From: Cohnella cholangitidis
GTDB lineage: Bacteria > Bacillota > Bacilli > Paenibacillales > Paenibacillaceae
Direction of reading: 5' to 3'
DNA length: 64,000 nucleotides
Assembly (NCBI RefSeq): GCF_014107495.1
Contig: NZ_CP041969.1
Location: 1,857,001-1,921,000 of the forward strand
Below, one piece after another: positions 37,423 to 46,963 of this stretch. The notes beneath the pieces are model-generated. The model was not told the DNA's origin. It searched no databases and saw only the letters and a list, made by a program, of their open reading frames with translations. Numbering within the stretch: the stretch's first letter is position 1; each line of letters opens with the position of its first letter. The translations under genes were made by a program, and so were the position numbers.

Positions 37423-39039
37423 TTAACGAAGAACTTGATGTTTCTTGCGATACTCCTGCGGAGATAATCCCGTTACTTTCTTGAACAGCTTGGCAAAATA
37501 GGAGAAATGAACGTAACTTAGTCCTTCGGCGATGTTGCTGATCTTGTCGTTCGTCTCGGCCAGCAGCTTCTTGGCTCTCTCGATTCTCGTCTGCGTAATA
37601 TAGTCCGTCAACGATATCCCGGTTTCCTTGCGGAACAGCCGGGAGACGTACGCCGGGTTGCGGAATACGGAATGGGCGATATCGTCGCGGTTCAATTCCT
37701 TCTGCAGGTTATCCTGGATATAAGCCTGCACTTTGGCGATGATCGCCGAGGAATCGCGCTGCTTCTCCTGGAACGATTCCAAGCATTTCTGAATCGTTCT
37801 CGCGGCCCATAGCTTCAGCAATTGAGGCGACCTTACTGCTTGAGCGTCCAAGAGCTCCGTCATCTCCATCGCCTCATAGATAGAAATGCCTTTGCGATAT
37901 GCCGCCTGATAGAGCATATGGAGGAACCCGTACTGAAACAGCTCGAGCGTCTCTCGGCCGACCGCTTCGGCTTGAAACTGATCAATCGTCGTCTCTATCA
38001 GGCGTATCAATTCTTCCTGCTGCCCGTTATCGAGCAGAATCGTCCATTCCAAGAACGAAGGCAGGGCGATAAGCGAACCTCCCGGAGTTCCTCCCTCCGA
38101 AGTCGATGCATCGACTACCGTCTGAGCGGAAGACACGTTGGAGCGCTCTATCTGCATTAACCGTTCCAAAGCCGCGGGAAGCTCGCCGACGCGGACGGAG
38201 ACATCCACGTAACAGGAGACGCGGCAATGAAAATAATCGTTGCACGCTTTCACGAAATGGCCGCACTTGTGCAACAGTTGCTTCCGGTCCGGAATATCGG
38301 CCTCATCCAAGTAGAGCAGCGCCAAATTAAGCTCGCCCGGTTCCTGCACGACAGTCCCCGGCAACTCTCCGAGTATCGTTTCCGCCGCGGCCTTGCGCAG
38401 CGCGTATTCCATAATGCTCTCGTCTCTCGAATCCAGCTCGACGTCCCACTGCTCGATACTGAGCAGAATCGGGAGCACTCTGCCCCGTTCAACGGTAAGG
38501 GGGATTTCCAACTGCTCGAATTGACGATTCAACCGATCCGCGTTAGCGCCTACGCGTCCGGCTAGCAACTCCTGCCAGAAGCGGTCAACCAAGATCGGCA
38601 ATTGATTCTTCCATTGTCGGCGATAACTGTCCAGCGTGCTCTCGAATTCGGCCTGTTGCTTGCGCGCATCGATCTCGACGATCGCCCGTCCGACGATTTC
38701 CTTCAGCACGTCATGGTCGACCGGCTTGAGCACGTAGTCGAAACATCCCATATGCAACGCTTCTTGCGCATATTCGAACCGGGCATGTCCCGTCAGGAAG
38801 ATCGTCAGCGTCTGCGGGCTCGCTTCGCGGATATATCGAAGCAGCTCCAAGCCGTTCGCTCCAGGCATCTCGATATCGGAAATAAGCAGGTCTACTTTAT
38901 TTTCTTGGATATGCTTCTTCGCTTCAAAGACATTCTCCGCCTCTAGAATGCGGCCGATCGGCATTTCGCTCCAATCGATGCCTTGCGTAATCCCTTTGAG
39001 CGCGTACATTTCATCATCGACGACCAGCATCGTCAGCAT
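37423..39039 (-). CDS. AraC-type response regulator (YesN-like)
   Basis: 538 residues. The receiver domain has D8-D9 and phosphoacceptor D55 (LLISDIEMPGANG). A long middle segment without clear motif follows, and a C-terminal AraC helix-turn-helix pair (about 430-538: LNRDDIAHSVFRNPAYVSRLF, SNIAEGLSYVHFSYFAKLF, GLSPQEYRKKH). It probably activates the neighbouring sugar transporter operon. ATG 39039 has GGAGGAG seven bases upstream and lies 26 bp inside the end of the kinase gene, so the two are tightly coupled. Confidence 0.93.
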   Translation of the reverse strand: MLTMLVVDDEMYALKGITQGIDWSEMPIGRILEAENVFEAKKHIQENKVDLLISDIEMPGANGLELLRYIREASPQTLTIFLTGHARFEYAQEALHMGCFDYVLKPVDHDVLKEIVGRAIVEIDARKQQAEFESTLDSYRRQWKNQLPILVDRFWQELLAGRVGANADRLNRQFEQLEIPLTVERGRVLPILLSIEQWDVELDSRDESIMEYALRKAAAETILGELPGTVVQEPGELNLALLYLDEADIPDRKQLLHKCGHFVKACNDYFHCRVSCYVDVSVRVGELPAALERLMQIERSNVSSAQTVVDASTSEGGTPGGSLIALPSFLEWTILLDNGQQEELIRLIETTIDQFQAEAVGRETLELFQYGFLHMLYQAAYRKGISIYEAMEMTELLDAQAVRSPQLLKLWAARTIQKCLESFQEKQRDSSAIIAKVQAYIQDNLQKELNRDDIAHSVFRNPAYVSRLFRKETGISLTDYITQTRIERAKKLLAETNDKISNIAEGLSYVHFSYFAKLFKKVTGLSPQEYRKKHQVLR

Positions 39040-40840
39040 TTAAGTTCTCCTCCCTCGCAACCGCGGCGGACGCGTCCTCCGTGTCGAACGAATGATCCCG
39101 CTCCCTTGGCAATCTCACCTTAACGACCGCGCCGCCTGCTTCGTCGTTATAGAATTGAATGCTTCCGTTTCCTCCGTACAACATTTTGAACCTGCGTATG
39201 ATATTCCATATCCCCAAATGATTTTCCTTCGAATGCGAAATGTAAGTGTTGCTGTTCAGTTCCATGAGCATCGTTTCCGGGAACCCCGGTCCATTGTCCC
39301 GAATGATCAATCCCACGTATTGGTTAGAATCTTCCCGGTCTTCCTCGCATTGAATCTGAATCCGGAAAGGAGTGCCGTCTTGGACCCTCTTGTTAAACCC
39401 ATGAATCACGCAATTCTCTACGAAAGGCTGCAGCATAAGCGGCGATACTTCCCAGCCCAGATAATCGGGATTAGACTCGATCGAATACTCCAGCTTGGAC
39501 ACGTACCTGACCTTCTGGATCTCCAGGTAATGCTCGATATGCCTGAACTCGTCCTCCAGCCTCACGACCGTTCGGTCGCCCAGCATGAGGAACCGGAAGT
39601 AGTCCGCCAAGTGCAAGCTCAGCTTCTGTACCGTCTTGAAATCTTTCAGCGCCGCCAAATTATAAATGATGTTCAAGCTATTCATATAGAAGTGCGGATT
39701 AATCTGAATTTGCAAATGCTTGTATTCCGCTCTTTGCAGCCTGATCTGTTCCTCGTAGACGTCGATCTTCAAGCTCTCGATCTGTTCGGCCATCTTGTTG
39801 AACGTGCCGGTCACGAAGCTGAACTCGCTGCTGTCCGCCAGCACCGGCAGCCGGGTATCGAACTGGCCCTGCCCTAGCTTCCTCATTCCCCGTATCAATC
39901 GAACGAAAGGCTGGAACATAACCCGCTGCAGGAAAAGCAAATACAGCGACAGAATAACGGCTACGGCCAAAGGCATCCAGAAATTCAAAACCTTTTGAAA
40001 GAAAGGGAGGCTCTTCAGAATATAAGATTCTTTCATTACTAACGTATATCGGATATCCGCGTATTGAGACGGTTGCGACAGCACGATATACGATTCTCCC
40101 TTGTACTTCAAGCCCGTCTCCATGCCGACCAAACCGCTGATTTTTTGCACGAACTCCTTATCTTTGAGCGGACCGTATTCGTTGTTGACCAGCGCGTTCC
40201 CTTGCGAATCGAGCAAGAACACCGACCCGTCCGGACCGACGTCGAAATTGTTCATCACTTTTTGCAACGTTTCCGCTTGGATGAGCGCTCCGGATATCGT
40301 CCGGTTGCCCAGATCGTGCGTCTTCATCAGGAACATTTGCCCGGAAATTCTCATCAAGCTCCAGTTGCGTTCGTTATCGGGCATCCCCTTAGGAACGTTT
40401 TCTTTCGCCCATGCCGTCAACACGTCAAGCTTCTCCAGCGAATTGTATACGTATTGCGTAGCATACATCAATTCCTTGGACTTATCGGGATAGACGAAGA
40501 AGGTATCGATTAGCGAGCTATAGAAAATCGAGTCGACCGCAAGCTGCTCGCGCAGCCTAAGCTTGGAGAACGTATACTCGTCGTCTTCCACATCCAGCAG
40601 CGGCATCGCCTGAATCTCGGGATCCCGTTCCAGATTAATGAGGTAATGGTAATAATCCAGCATGCTTTTGTCGTTGCTCCGCACGTACTCCGTGAGTAAA
40701 ATATTGTAATGCGACGAGATCTGCTCCTTCACGACCCTTATCGCATATACGTTGTTATAGATAATGAACAAGACCATAGGCGTAAGGATGACAAAAAAGC
40801 CGATCACGATTTTGAAACGGACGGATTGCCAGAAACGCAT
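39014..40840 (-). CDS. sensor histidine kinase (YesM-like)
   Basis: 608 residues: membrane helices at about 10-32 and 280-302 enclose a large extracellular sensor (dCache-like). A HAMP domain follows, then a His_kinase (LytS-type) helix with INPHFYMNSLN and a HATPase (LMLQPFVENCVIHG, IRDNGPGFPE). It signals to the AraC-type regulator encoded downstream with a 26-bp overlap. The probable stimulus is the sugar handled by the transporter at 33.5-37.2 kb. Confidence 0.93.
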   Translation of the reverse strand: MRFWQSVRFKIVIGFFVILTPMVLFIIYNNVYAIRVVKEQISSHYNILLTEYVRSNDKSMLDYYHYLINLERDPEIQAMPLLDVEDDEYTFSKLRLREQLAVDSIFYSSLIDTFFVYPDKSKELMYATQYVYNSLEKLDVLTAWAKENVPKGMPDNERNWSLMRISGQMFLMKTHDLGNRTISGALIQAETLQKVMNNFDVGPDGSVFLLDSQGNALVNNEYGPLKDKEFVQKISGLVGMETGLKYKGESYIVLSQPSQYADIRYTLVMKESYILKSLPFFQKVLNFWMPLAVAVILSLYLLFLQRVMFQPFVRLIRGMRKLGQGQFDTRLPVLADSSEFSFVTGTFNKMAEQIESLKIDVYEEQIRLQRAEYKHLQIQINPHFYMNSLNIIYNLAALKDFKTVQKLSLHLADYFRFLMLGDRTVVRLEDEFRHIEHYLEIQKVRYVSKLEYSIESNPDYLGWEVSPLMLQPFVENCVIHGFNKRVQDGTPFRIQIQCEEDREDSNQYVGLIIRDNGPGFPETMLMELNSNTYISHSKENHLGIWNIIRRFKMLYGGNGSIQFYNDEAGGAVVKVRLPRERDHSFDTEDASAAVAREENLNADDAGRR

Positions 40841-40959
40841 GTGTTTCCCCCCGGAGACGACTGTCGGATATTTGCTATAGCATAACCCACCGTTTCGTTG
40901 GCGGGCAACTTGAACTTTCGCCGTTCGACGATCGGACGGGAAAAGCTTGCATATCCTCT

Positions 40960-40992
40960 CATAACAAAACCGTTAAGGTTGCCCCTAACGGT
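40960..40992 (-). terminator. terminator after the YerC-like gene
   Basis: Arms AACCGTTA/TAACGGTT (8 bp plus inner G-C pairs), followed on the minus strand by TTTTGTT, about 30 bases after the stop. Confidence 0.65.
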
Positions 40993-41020
40993 TCGTATCT
41001 TCCCTATTCTATCCGACCTG

Positions 41021-41344
41021 CTATTTGTCTCCCTCCGGCTTGCTTTCGTTACCGAAACGCCCCAAGCGTTCCAATGTCAGCTTATAGCCGTCATTCCCGT
41101 AATTGAGACAGCGTTTCACGCGGGAGATCGTCGCCGTGCTGGCCCCCGTCTCCGTCTCGATCTGATTGTAGGTATTTCCTTTCCCTAGCATCCGGGCGAC
41201 TTCCAGCCTCTGCGATAGAGATTGGATCTCGTTTACCGTGCACAAGTCATCGAAGAACACGTAACATTCCTCTACGTTCTTCAAAGTAAGTATGGCTTCG
41301 AACAATTGATCTATGGATTTATCATTCAATTTCTTCAGTTGCAT
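41021..41344 (-). CDS. yerC: YerC/YecD family TrpR-related DNA-binding protein
   Basis: 107 residues from ATG 41344 (MQLKKLNDKS), with AAAGGG nine bases upstream; the longer open frame to 41479 has no support. The TrpR-like fold has helix-turn-helix LCTVNEIQSLSQRLEVARML ... TYNQIETETGASTATISRVKR. The family is common in bacilli and thought to be a small transcription regulator; targets are unknown. It stands alone, divergent from the gene at 41574. Confidence 0.88.
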   Translation of the reverse strand: MQLKKLNDKSIDQLFEAILTLKNVEECYVFFDDLCTVNEIQSLSQRLEVARMLGKGNTYNQIETETGASTATISRVKRCLNYGNDGYKLTLERLGRFGNESKPEGDK

Positions 41345-41573
41345 GAGTTCGCACCCTTTCCCTAACTCCGGTTGCAAAGGCGAAGGATCGGTTGCGCTGC
41401 CGATGGCGTGCAAGTTCGATCGCGCTTTGGTTCCATTGTACTGCGTACCTGCTAATAGTTCAAGCGTCACCGTATTCACGCATTACAGGAGTAAAATGTT
41501 CCGAACCCGGGCATCCGTCCATTCCACTAGTCGATAATCCTCATACCCTGATATTAAAAAAGGGTGTGACTCT

Positions 41574-42017
41574 ATGAACGAACGGCAATCGCGCTCCCTG
41601 ACCAGCTGGACGCCGGGCTTCGGACAGGAACAATTCCCGGGAATCGAAGAAACGTTCTCCGGTCCTCCTGCTGCCATAAATACGACTACGACTGCGACTA
41701 CCGTTCTGCCCGCGGAAGTAGTGGAAGCCGCCCCGGCCAAAGGCGGACTGCCCTTCAATCTTTCCAATCTCAGCGATCTCAAATCGATGGTCGATCGCAT
41801 GGGCGGAATCGATGGAGTATTGGCCACGATGGGGAAAGTCCAGAAGTTCATGTCCACGTTACAGCAAGTCGCTCCGATGATCAAATTGTTCATGGGCAAA
41901 AAAGGCAAAGCCGCCGCCGCTGACAAATCCAAAGGCACGCCGGAACGCAGACGCCCCGTCAGAAGGCGGACGAACAACAAGTCGCGCACCCGTAAGACAT
42001 CATATAAACGGCGCTGA
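41574..42017 (+). CDS. hypothetical protein, VrrA/YqfQ-like
   Basis: 147 residues: a low-complexity Pro/Thr/Ala N-terminus; a conserved-looking core (LPFNLSNLSDLKSMVDRMGGIDGV ... KVQKFMSTLQQVAPMIKLFMG); and a strongly basic tail (RRRPVRRRTNNKSRTRKTSYKRR). The core resembles the VrrA/YqfQ coat-associated family of spore formers, but this is from memory. ATG 41574 has AAAGGGTG seven bases upstream. Confidence 0.6.
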   Translation: MNERQSRSLTSWTPGFGQEQFPGIEETFSGPPAAINTTTTATTVLPAEVVEAAPAKGGLPFNLSNLSDLKSMVDRMGGIDGVLATMGKVQKFMSTLQQVAPMIKLFMGKKGKAAAADKSKGTPERRRPVRRRTNNKSRTRKTSYKRR

Positions 42018-42055
42018 GCGCATCCGTGCCGTCCCTCCGCCCATATCGGACATGT

Positions 42056-42095
42056 AAAAAGAGGCTTTCCTTTCCCCAAGGAACAGCCTCTCGTT
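42056..42095. terminator. bidirectional terminator
   Basis: GAGGCT-CCTT pairs with AAGG-AGCCTC around a short loop. TTTTT follows on the minus strand and CGTTTCTT on the plus strand, so it can serve both convergent genes. Confidence 0.75.
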
Positions 42096-42100
42096 TCTTG

Positions 42101-43045
42101 TTATGTCTCGTATTCCAGAAAAGGATCGGGAATATCGATTACGTGCGCCTCCGCGTCGCTTACTCCCGTATAGAGCGAAGCGGTGCCGTCCTTATGCCGC
42201 ACGAGTCCTCCGCTGAAGATCACGTCCACCAAATCCGGACGTTTCGCCGGACCGTCGGGGAACATGCCGCGGGTTGCGATCAGTTTAATCGGACTATATC
42301 GGTGGTCAACCGTATTGTAGGCGAATACCATCGGATAATAATGCCTAATGTTGTTGTCTTCCATCCTCGCGATATGGCCGAGCACGCCTACGATCCCGTT
42401 CTTCAGCAGGTGGGCTTCGTTCGCCCCTCCCCACTCCTCGGGGAGAAACTGATGGCGAAGCAATCCCGCTTCGGAGATGACATCCTCCGATAATTCCTCC
42501 AACGCCCCGATCTCCGTATATCCGATCAGTGCCCGAGCCCCTTCCACCATCATCGGCCGGGTAAAAACTCCGATTCGGCCATTCGCCAATTCCACGAGGC
42601 GAATATCCTTCATCGTCCTAGGCCCTTTGGCAAACGGTTCCAAATCGTTAATGGAATAACCTCGGTAAAAAACGGTGCACCACGAAGTCACGTAATGCGG
42701 GTCATCTCCATCGAAGTAGACCTCGACGCCGCCGAACACCAGTTGTCCGTCTATGAAGGTAAAGAACGGATCCTGCAAAGCGAATACCGGAGCGCCGTTT
42801 CGAGGCACCCATTCCCCGCTCCGCTCGACGAAGAACATCACTTCCGACGATTCGTTGCCGCGATCTTCAACCCTTCCGGCAATGACCGGTTCCCCGTCGT
42901 CCATGAACGGAGCGCTGATGTTATATACGTCACGGCGCCCGACTCCGGAGAAGACCAGCTTGCGTCCCCTCGAAGCCCGATCGACCGATAGGAATTCGTT
43001 CAACAAATCGACACTCGATTTCGCCTGTTCCGTATATGGGATCAT
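42101..43045 (-). CDS. DUF1861 family protein (five-bladed propeller, glycosidase/phosphorylase-like)
   Basis: 314 residues from ATG 43045 (MIPYTEQA), which has GGAGG six bases before it. Repeated segments such as RDVYNISAPF, PVIAGRVEDRGNESSEV and NGRIGVFTRP, and the final SGGLVRHKDGTASLYTGVSDAEAHVIDIPDPF, match the DUF1861 family related to GH43/GH130-type propellers. No signal peptide is seen, so it acts in the cytosol, perhaps on a mannoside. It is isolated from other sugar genes. Confidence 0.75.
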   Translation of the reverse strand: MIPYTEQAKSSVDLLNEFLSVDRASRGRKLVFSGVGRRDVYNISAPFMDDGEPVIAGRVEDRGNESSEVMFFVERSGEWVPRNGAPVFALQDPFFTFIDGQLVFGGVEVYFDGDDPHYVTSWCTVFYRGYSINDLEPFAKGPRTMKDIRLVELANGRIGVFTRPMMVEGARALIGYTEIGALEELSEDVISEAGLLRHQFLPEEWGGANEAHLLKNGIVGVLGHIARMEDNNIRHYYPMVFAYNTVDHRYSPIKLIATRGMFPDGPAKRPDLVDVIFSGGLVRHKDGTASLYTGVSDAEAHVIDIPDPFLEYET

Positions 43046-43096
43046 AGGTGTCCTCCAGACCAAATAGAGATGACGGTAACCTTTAATCTTGCCGAA

Positions 43097-44098
43097 TTAG
43101 TGGAGGAACAAACTGAGAACGTAATAAATCAGCATAGCCAACACTCCGACGACCGGGATCGTGATCACCCACGTGATAACGATCCGTCCCGCCATGCTCC
43201 ACTTCACTTCCGAAAACTTCTTGGCCGAACCGACCCCTAAAATGGAAGAGGTAATCGCATGCGTCGTACTGACCGGGAGATGCGCCAACGTTGCGGATAG
43301 GATAACCGATGCGGATGCCAAATCCGCGGAAAATCCGTTGATCGGCTGGATTTTGAAAATTTTCGTCCCCATCGTCTTAATGATTTTCCATCCCCCAACG
43401 GACGTTCCGAGAGCCATTGCGATGGCTGCCGAAAACTTAACCCATAAAGGTATGTCCAAGTTGTCCTGAATTCCTGCGACAACGAGCGCCATCGTAATAA
43501 TTCCCATAGCTTTCTGCGCATCGTTCGTCCCGTGCGTGAACGACTGGAACGCGGCGGTGATGACCTGTCCGTTCCGGAATACTTTATTGACGTGGTGCGG
43601 ACTGGATTTCGCGAATATTCGCTTAAACAAGAACATGATGCAGAAACCTATCACGAAGGCAATAATAGGAGATAAAATCAGCCATTTGACGATGGTCGTA
43701 AAGCCTGAATAGTTGATCCCGTTCCAACCTTCCGACGCGATCGCGGCTCCAGCCAATGCGCCGATGATCGCATGCGAGGAGGACGAAGGAATTCCGAACC
43801 ACCACGTAATCAAGTTCCACACAATCGCTGCGATCAGCGTCGCGATGACGACCGTCAGGCCGTGCTCCAGCTTGAAGGGGTCCGTTATTTTGCCCCCTAT
43901 CGTCTTGGCCACTCCCGTAAAACTTAACGCCCCTACCAAATTCATGGAAGCGGCAAGGATAATGGCCCGCCGAGGAGTTAAAGCACGCGTTGAAACGGAC
44001 ATCGCGATGGCGTTTGCCGTATCGTGAAATCCGTTTATGAAATCAAATGCAAGTGCAAGTGCGACGATAACGACAACTAACCACATTGTGTAATCCAT
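43097..44098 (-). CDS. pit: low-affinity inorganic phosphate transporter, PiT family
   Basis: 333 residues, about ten membrane helices. Two PiT signature repeats are visible: DFINGFHDTANAIAMSVSTRAL near the N-terminus and FQSFTHGTNDAQKAMGIITMAL in the second half. It takes up phosphate (as metal-phosphate) with protons. It follows the DUF47 gene by 30 bases; this pair is the usual pit operon. Confidence 0.95.
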   Translation of the reverse strand: MDYTMWLVVVIVALALAFDFINGFHDTANAIAMSVSTRALTPRRAIILAASMNLVGALSFTGVAKTIGGKITDPFKLEHGLTVVIATLIAAIVWNLITWWFGIPSSSSHAIIGALAGAAIASEGWNGINYSGFTTIVKWLILSPIIAFVIGFCIMFLFKRIFAKSSPHHVNKVFRNGQVITAAFQSFTHGTNDAQKAMGIITMALVVAGIQDNLDIPLWVKFSAAIAMALGTSVGGWKIIKTMGTKIFKIQPINGFSADLASASVILSATLAHLPVSTTHAITSSILGVGSAKKFSEVKWSMAGRIVITWVITIPVVGVLAMLIYYVLSLFLH

Positions 44099-44128
44099 TA
44101 TATTCTATTCCGTCCCCGCTTGCGCCGA

Positions 44129-44746
44129 TTAAGAATTGCGCATGATTATGGATTGCAGCGTATTGGCGACATCTTCGCACGAGTCGGTCGTTTCTTCCAA
44201 ACGCTCGTAAATTTCTTTATGTTTAATAAGCTCTATCGGATCCTTCACGTTCTGGAACAGGTGCTTGATGCCTTGGCGCATCAAGTCGTCTCCCTCGTTT
44301 TCGAGCTCGTTGATTTTGACCAAATGCGGCTGCATGGCGAGCAGCTTCTTCTGCGTGAGCAAGTAAATAGCCGATTTGATCTCTTGCGAGCTTTGACGCA
44401 AGCACTCGCCGAATTTGCGGATATAGGGATCGGCTTTCGTGATTTGATACATTTCGAACCGAGATGCGCAAGCTTCGATTCCGTCGAGCACGTCGTCCAG
44501 CTTCTTGATCAGTTCCATAATGTCTTCGCGCTCGATCGGAGTGATGAACGTCTTGTTGAGCTCCGTAAGAATGATATGGGTGCATTTGTCGCCTTTATGT
44601 TCGAACTCCTTCATTTCCTTGGCGAATGCTGACACATCCGGCAGATCGCCGTTGACGGCGGTCGCGAAATGATCTACCGTCTGGAAGATAATATCCGACA
44701 TTTCTTCCAATGTCATAAAAAAGATGTCTTTTTTCTTTCTGAACAC
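44129..44746 (-). CDS. DUF47 family PhoU-like protein (Pit accessory)
   Basis: 205 residues, all-helical PhoU-like fold with acidic metal-binding motifs (EFEHKGDKCTH about 48-58, ELENEGDDLMRQG about 148-160). These proteins are thought to regulate the Pit transporter encoded next to them. The start is GTG 44746, with GAAGGG six bases upstream. Confidence 0.9.
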   Translation of the reverse strand: MFRKKKDIFFMTLEEMSDIIFQTVDHFATAVNGDLPDVSAFAKEMKEFEHKGDKCTHIILTELNKTFITPIEREDIMELIKKLDDVLDGIEACASRFEMYQITKADPYIRKFGECLRQSSQEIKSAIYLLTQKKLLAMQPHLVKINELENEGDDLMRQGIKHLFQNVKDPIELIKHKEIYERLEETTDSCEDVANTLQSIIMRNS

Positions 44747-44943
44747 GGATAGCCCTTCTTTCCCATATATGTAACTGAGTGATTTTACGATCCGCTAACA
44801 CACCGATTACACTGCATTAACTTATTTATTTTATCACAGCGCGTCCAAGCTTTGTATAGCCTCAATTTCCGCACATGTGACACTTTTTTTAAGTTTGACC
44901 CATTAGTGGAAATGCTACTCCGAAACCCCAGATGTTATTTTGT

Positions 44944-44995
44944 CAAAAAAAGCGGGGACCGAATGAAGTCTGCCATGACTTCGTTCGGCCCCCCG
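44944..44995 (-). terminator. terminator after the YerB-like gene
   Basis: A long hairpin (GCGGGG and CCGAA-GAAGTC arms, loop of about six bases), followed on the minus strand by seven T residues. The rest of 44747-45008 is the upstream region of the DUF47/pit operon, with no gene. Confidence 0.85.
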
Positions 44996-45008
44996 CATAT
45001 TACGTTTA

Positions 45009-46079
45009 TTATTGATAAGTTACGTGTTTGTCCAATGTCGTTGAGTTCGGCACGACATGGTAATACGTTACGCCCGGCAAGAAAGGCAGTTCCTGGCCGT
45101 CTTTCACCAGCCGGATGACGTCGCCGTCCTTCCGTTCCCATTGGCACGGAATCGCTTTGCCGTTCTGGAACAGAATCGCGTCCCCGCCCTTATCCAGATC
45201 GACGACGAGCCTTCCTACGTCGTCCTTGATATCGTGCTTCGCGTTCAAGACGACGAGATTCGTTGCCGTTAATTGCTGATCGTTATTCTTATCGATATGC
45301 GGTTTGCCGTTAATCGAACGGGCGTATACGGCTTTGGCGCTATCATAAGCATAGGAAACTTTGTAATCCGACAACATGAACTTGATGTCGATCTGATTGG
45401 CGGAAGCGGCCGTCGCAAGCGCCGGAGGCGTTGCGTTGAAAGCCATAAGAGGGACTTCCGCGGTAGACTTGTATTTGCGTTTCTCGGTTCCTTCACGCAG
45501 CTTCTCTAACGTCGTATAGACGTTATGAGGGGCTTTGCGGGACTTATCCCTGTAGAAGTAAGCGCCGGCATTCGTGATTTCGTCCAGATCTTCCTTCTTC
45601 TGTTTTTGCAAGATCGCGAAAGCATCGTTGCTCGCCCCAGCGTGCACGACGATCCCGCTGTAAAATTCGCCGATTTGAATAAAGTATGGACGTATGCTGC
45701 GAACCGGTCCGATCGGATCGGTAAATTCCTTGCTTTGGAAGATGGCGACAAAACGCGTAATTCCGCCCTCCGCCAGAACCTCCCACACCGTATCGGCTTG
45801 CGTCATGCCGGATTGAGGCCTTGCCGGGGCCAAATTGTTGATACTTACCGCGAACGGTCTATTCGTAACTTCCTTCTCCGCGGGCAAGCCCGTTAACGGT
45901 GCCAGAAAAGCTGCGTTAGGCGTCGGGGTCTCGCCGGCCGACTCGGTGGCGCTTACCGTCGGCACAGCCGTCTCGACCGGCTCCGTTGTCGTCTCCTTCG
46001 ACCCGCCGCTGCAAGCGGTTAAACCTACGAGCACGGCTGCAAGCGTAAGCTGCATCGCTATTCGTAATCGTTGCGTCAT
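45009..46079 (-). CDS. yerB: DUF3048 domain lipoprotein (YerB-like)
   Basis: 356 residues from ATG 46079, with GGAG seven bases upstream. The ATG two codons earlier lies too close to that site. Lipoprotein signal with lipobox LTAC (about 18-21), then a Thr/Glu/Pro-rich linker, then the two-part DUF3048 domain (RPFAVSINNLAPARPQSGM, VGPVRSIRPYFIQIGEFY; C-terminal part from about 240). It is anchored outside the membrane; function is unknown in all bacilli. Confidence 0.88.
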   Translation of the reverse strand: MTQRLRIAMQLTLAAVLVGLTACSGGSKETTTEPVETAVPTVSATESAGETPTPNAAFLAPLTGLPAEKEVTNRPFAVSINNLAPARPQSGMTQADTVWEVLAEGGITRFVAIFQSKEFTDPIGPVRSIRPYFIQIGEFYSGIVVHAGASNDAFAILQKQKKEDLDEITNAGAYFYRDKSRKAPHNVYTTLEKLREGTEKRKYKSTAEVPLMAFNATPPALATAASANQIDIKFMLSDYKVSYAYDSAKAVYARSINGKPHIDKNNDQQLTATNLVVLNAKHDIKDDVGRLVVDLDKGGDAILFQNGKAIPCQWERKDGDVIRLVKDGQELPFLPGVTYYHVVPNSTTLDKHVTYQ

Positions 46080-46195
46080 GCTCATTCTCCCTTCGCGAGT
46101 ATGTACTCTTCCATTAAACCATACGAGCCCCTCTGGAAAAAGAGCCTCGATCCCCTTTTTTCGACAACCTTCGGCGATTTTACCGGACAATAAAA

Positions 46196-46225
46196 AAGAT
46201 GAGCAGACTAGGTCTGCTCATCCCG
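46196..46225 (-). terminator. terminator after the DJ-1/PfpI gene
   Basis: An 11-bp perfect stem, GATGAGCAGAC/GTCTGCTCATC, with a three-base loop, followed on the minus strand by TTTTTTATTG. Confidence 0.85.
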
Positions 46226-46236
46226 CTAACATGCGC

Positions 46237-46830
46237 TTATTGAACGGATGATGATAATTCCTTGTTCGAAGCCTGCCGCAGCAGGTTTAGGAACTCGCGC
46301 ATGAAGCCGGGCAGATCCGGCCAAGCATGGCCCGTAACCAAATTACCGTCGACGTGCAGCGTTTCGCTCGCATACTGGGCGCCGAGAGATTCGACCTCCA
46401 GCTTGCAAGCGTTATAGGCCGTCAACGTACGGCCCTTAAAGTAAGTTCGATCGCTCAGCGCGAGGAACACTTGAGCGCCGTGGCAGATCGCTCCGACGAT
46501 TTTGTCGGCGTCCAGAAAGTGCTGAACGATACGCGGAAGGTCCGCATCGTTGCGTATAAACTCCGGCGCGCGTCCGCCGGGGATAATCAACGCATCGTAT
46601 TCGGAAGGATCAACGTCGGCGAAGGCGATGTCCGCCGCTAGAAGATGAGCCGGTTTCTCCGTATAAGTGTCCCAACCCTCGACGAAGTCGTGGCATACGG
46701 TGTTCAACACCTTTTTCTTGGGAGAAGCGATAACCGCTTCGTAACCTTCTTCCTTGATTCGGTAAAAAGGATAATACACCTCTAGCACCTCTGCGCCGTC
46801 GCCTGTCAGAATAAGCACTCGCTTGGACAT
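46237..46830 (-). CDS. DJ-1/PfpI family protein
   Basis: 197 residues, class I glutamine-amidotransferase-like fold. The nucleophile Cys sits in GAICHGAQVFLAL (elbow about residue 110), with the upstream Glu/Asp region VYYPFYRIKEEG and DALIIPGGRAPEFI. Members act as deglycases, proteases or chaperones; the role here cannot be fixed. The adjacent alpha/beta hydrolase, about 130 bases upstream, is on the same strand but may be a separate unit. Confidence 0.88.
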   Translation of the reverse strand: MSKRVLILTGDGAEVLEVYYPFYRIKEEGYEAVIASPKKKVLNTVCHDFVEGWDTYTEKPAHLLAADIAFADVDPSEYDALIIPGGRAPEFIRNDADLPRIVQHFLDADKIVGAICHGAQVFLALSDRTYFKGRTLTAYNACKLEVESLGAQYASETLHVDGNLVTGHAWPDLPGFMREFLNLLRQASNKELSSSVQ

Positions 46831-46963
46831 GGAACACTCTCCTTACTGAGGATGAGATGACAACCATTTCCATTATGGAATGCCCCCAAAGCGTCGTCAA
46901 TGCTCCTGCGGTCAGGGGCTCTGCCGTCAGATGATGTCGAATATTTCCCATTGACCGTTAAGA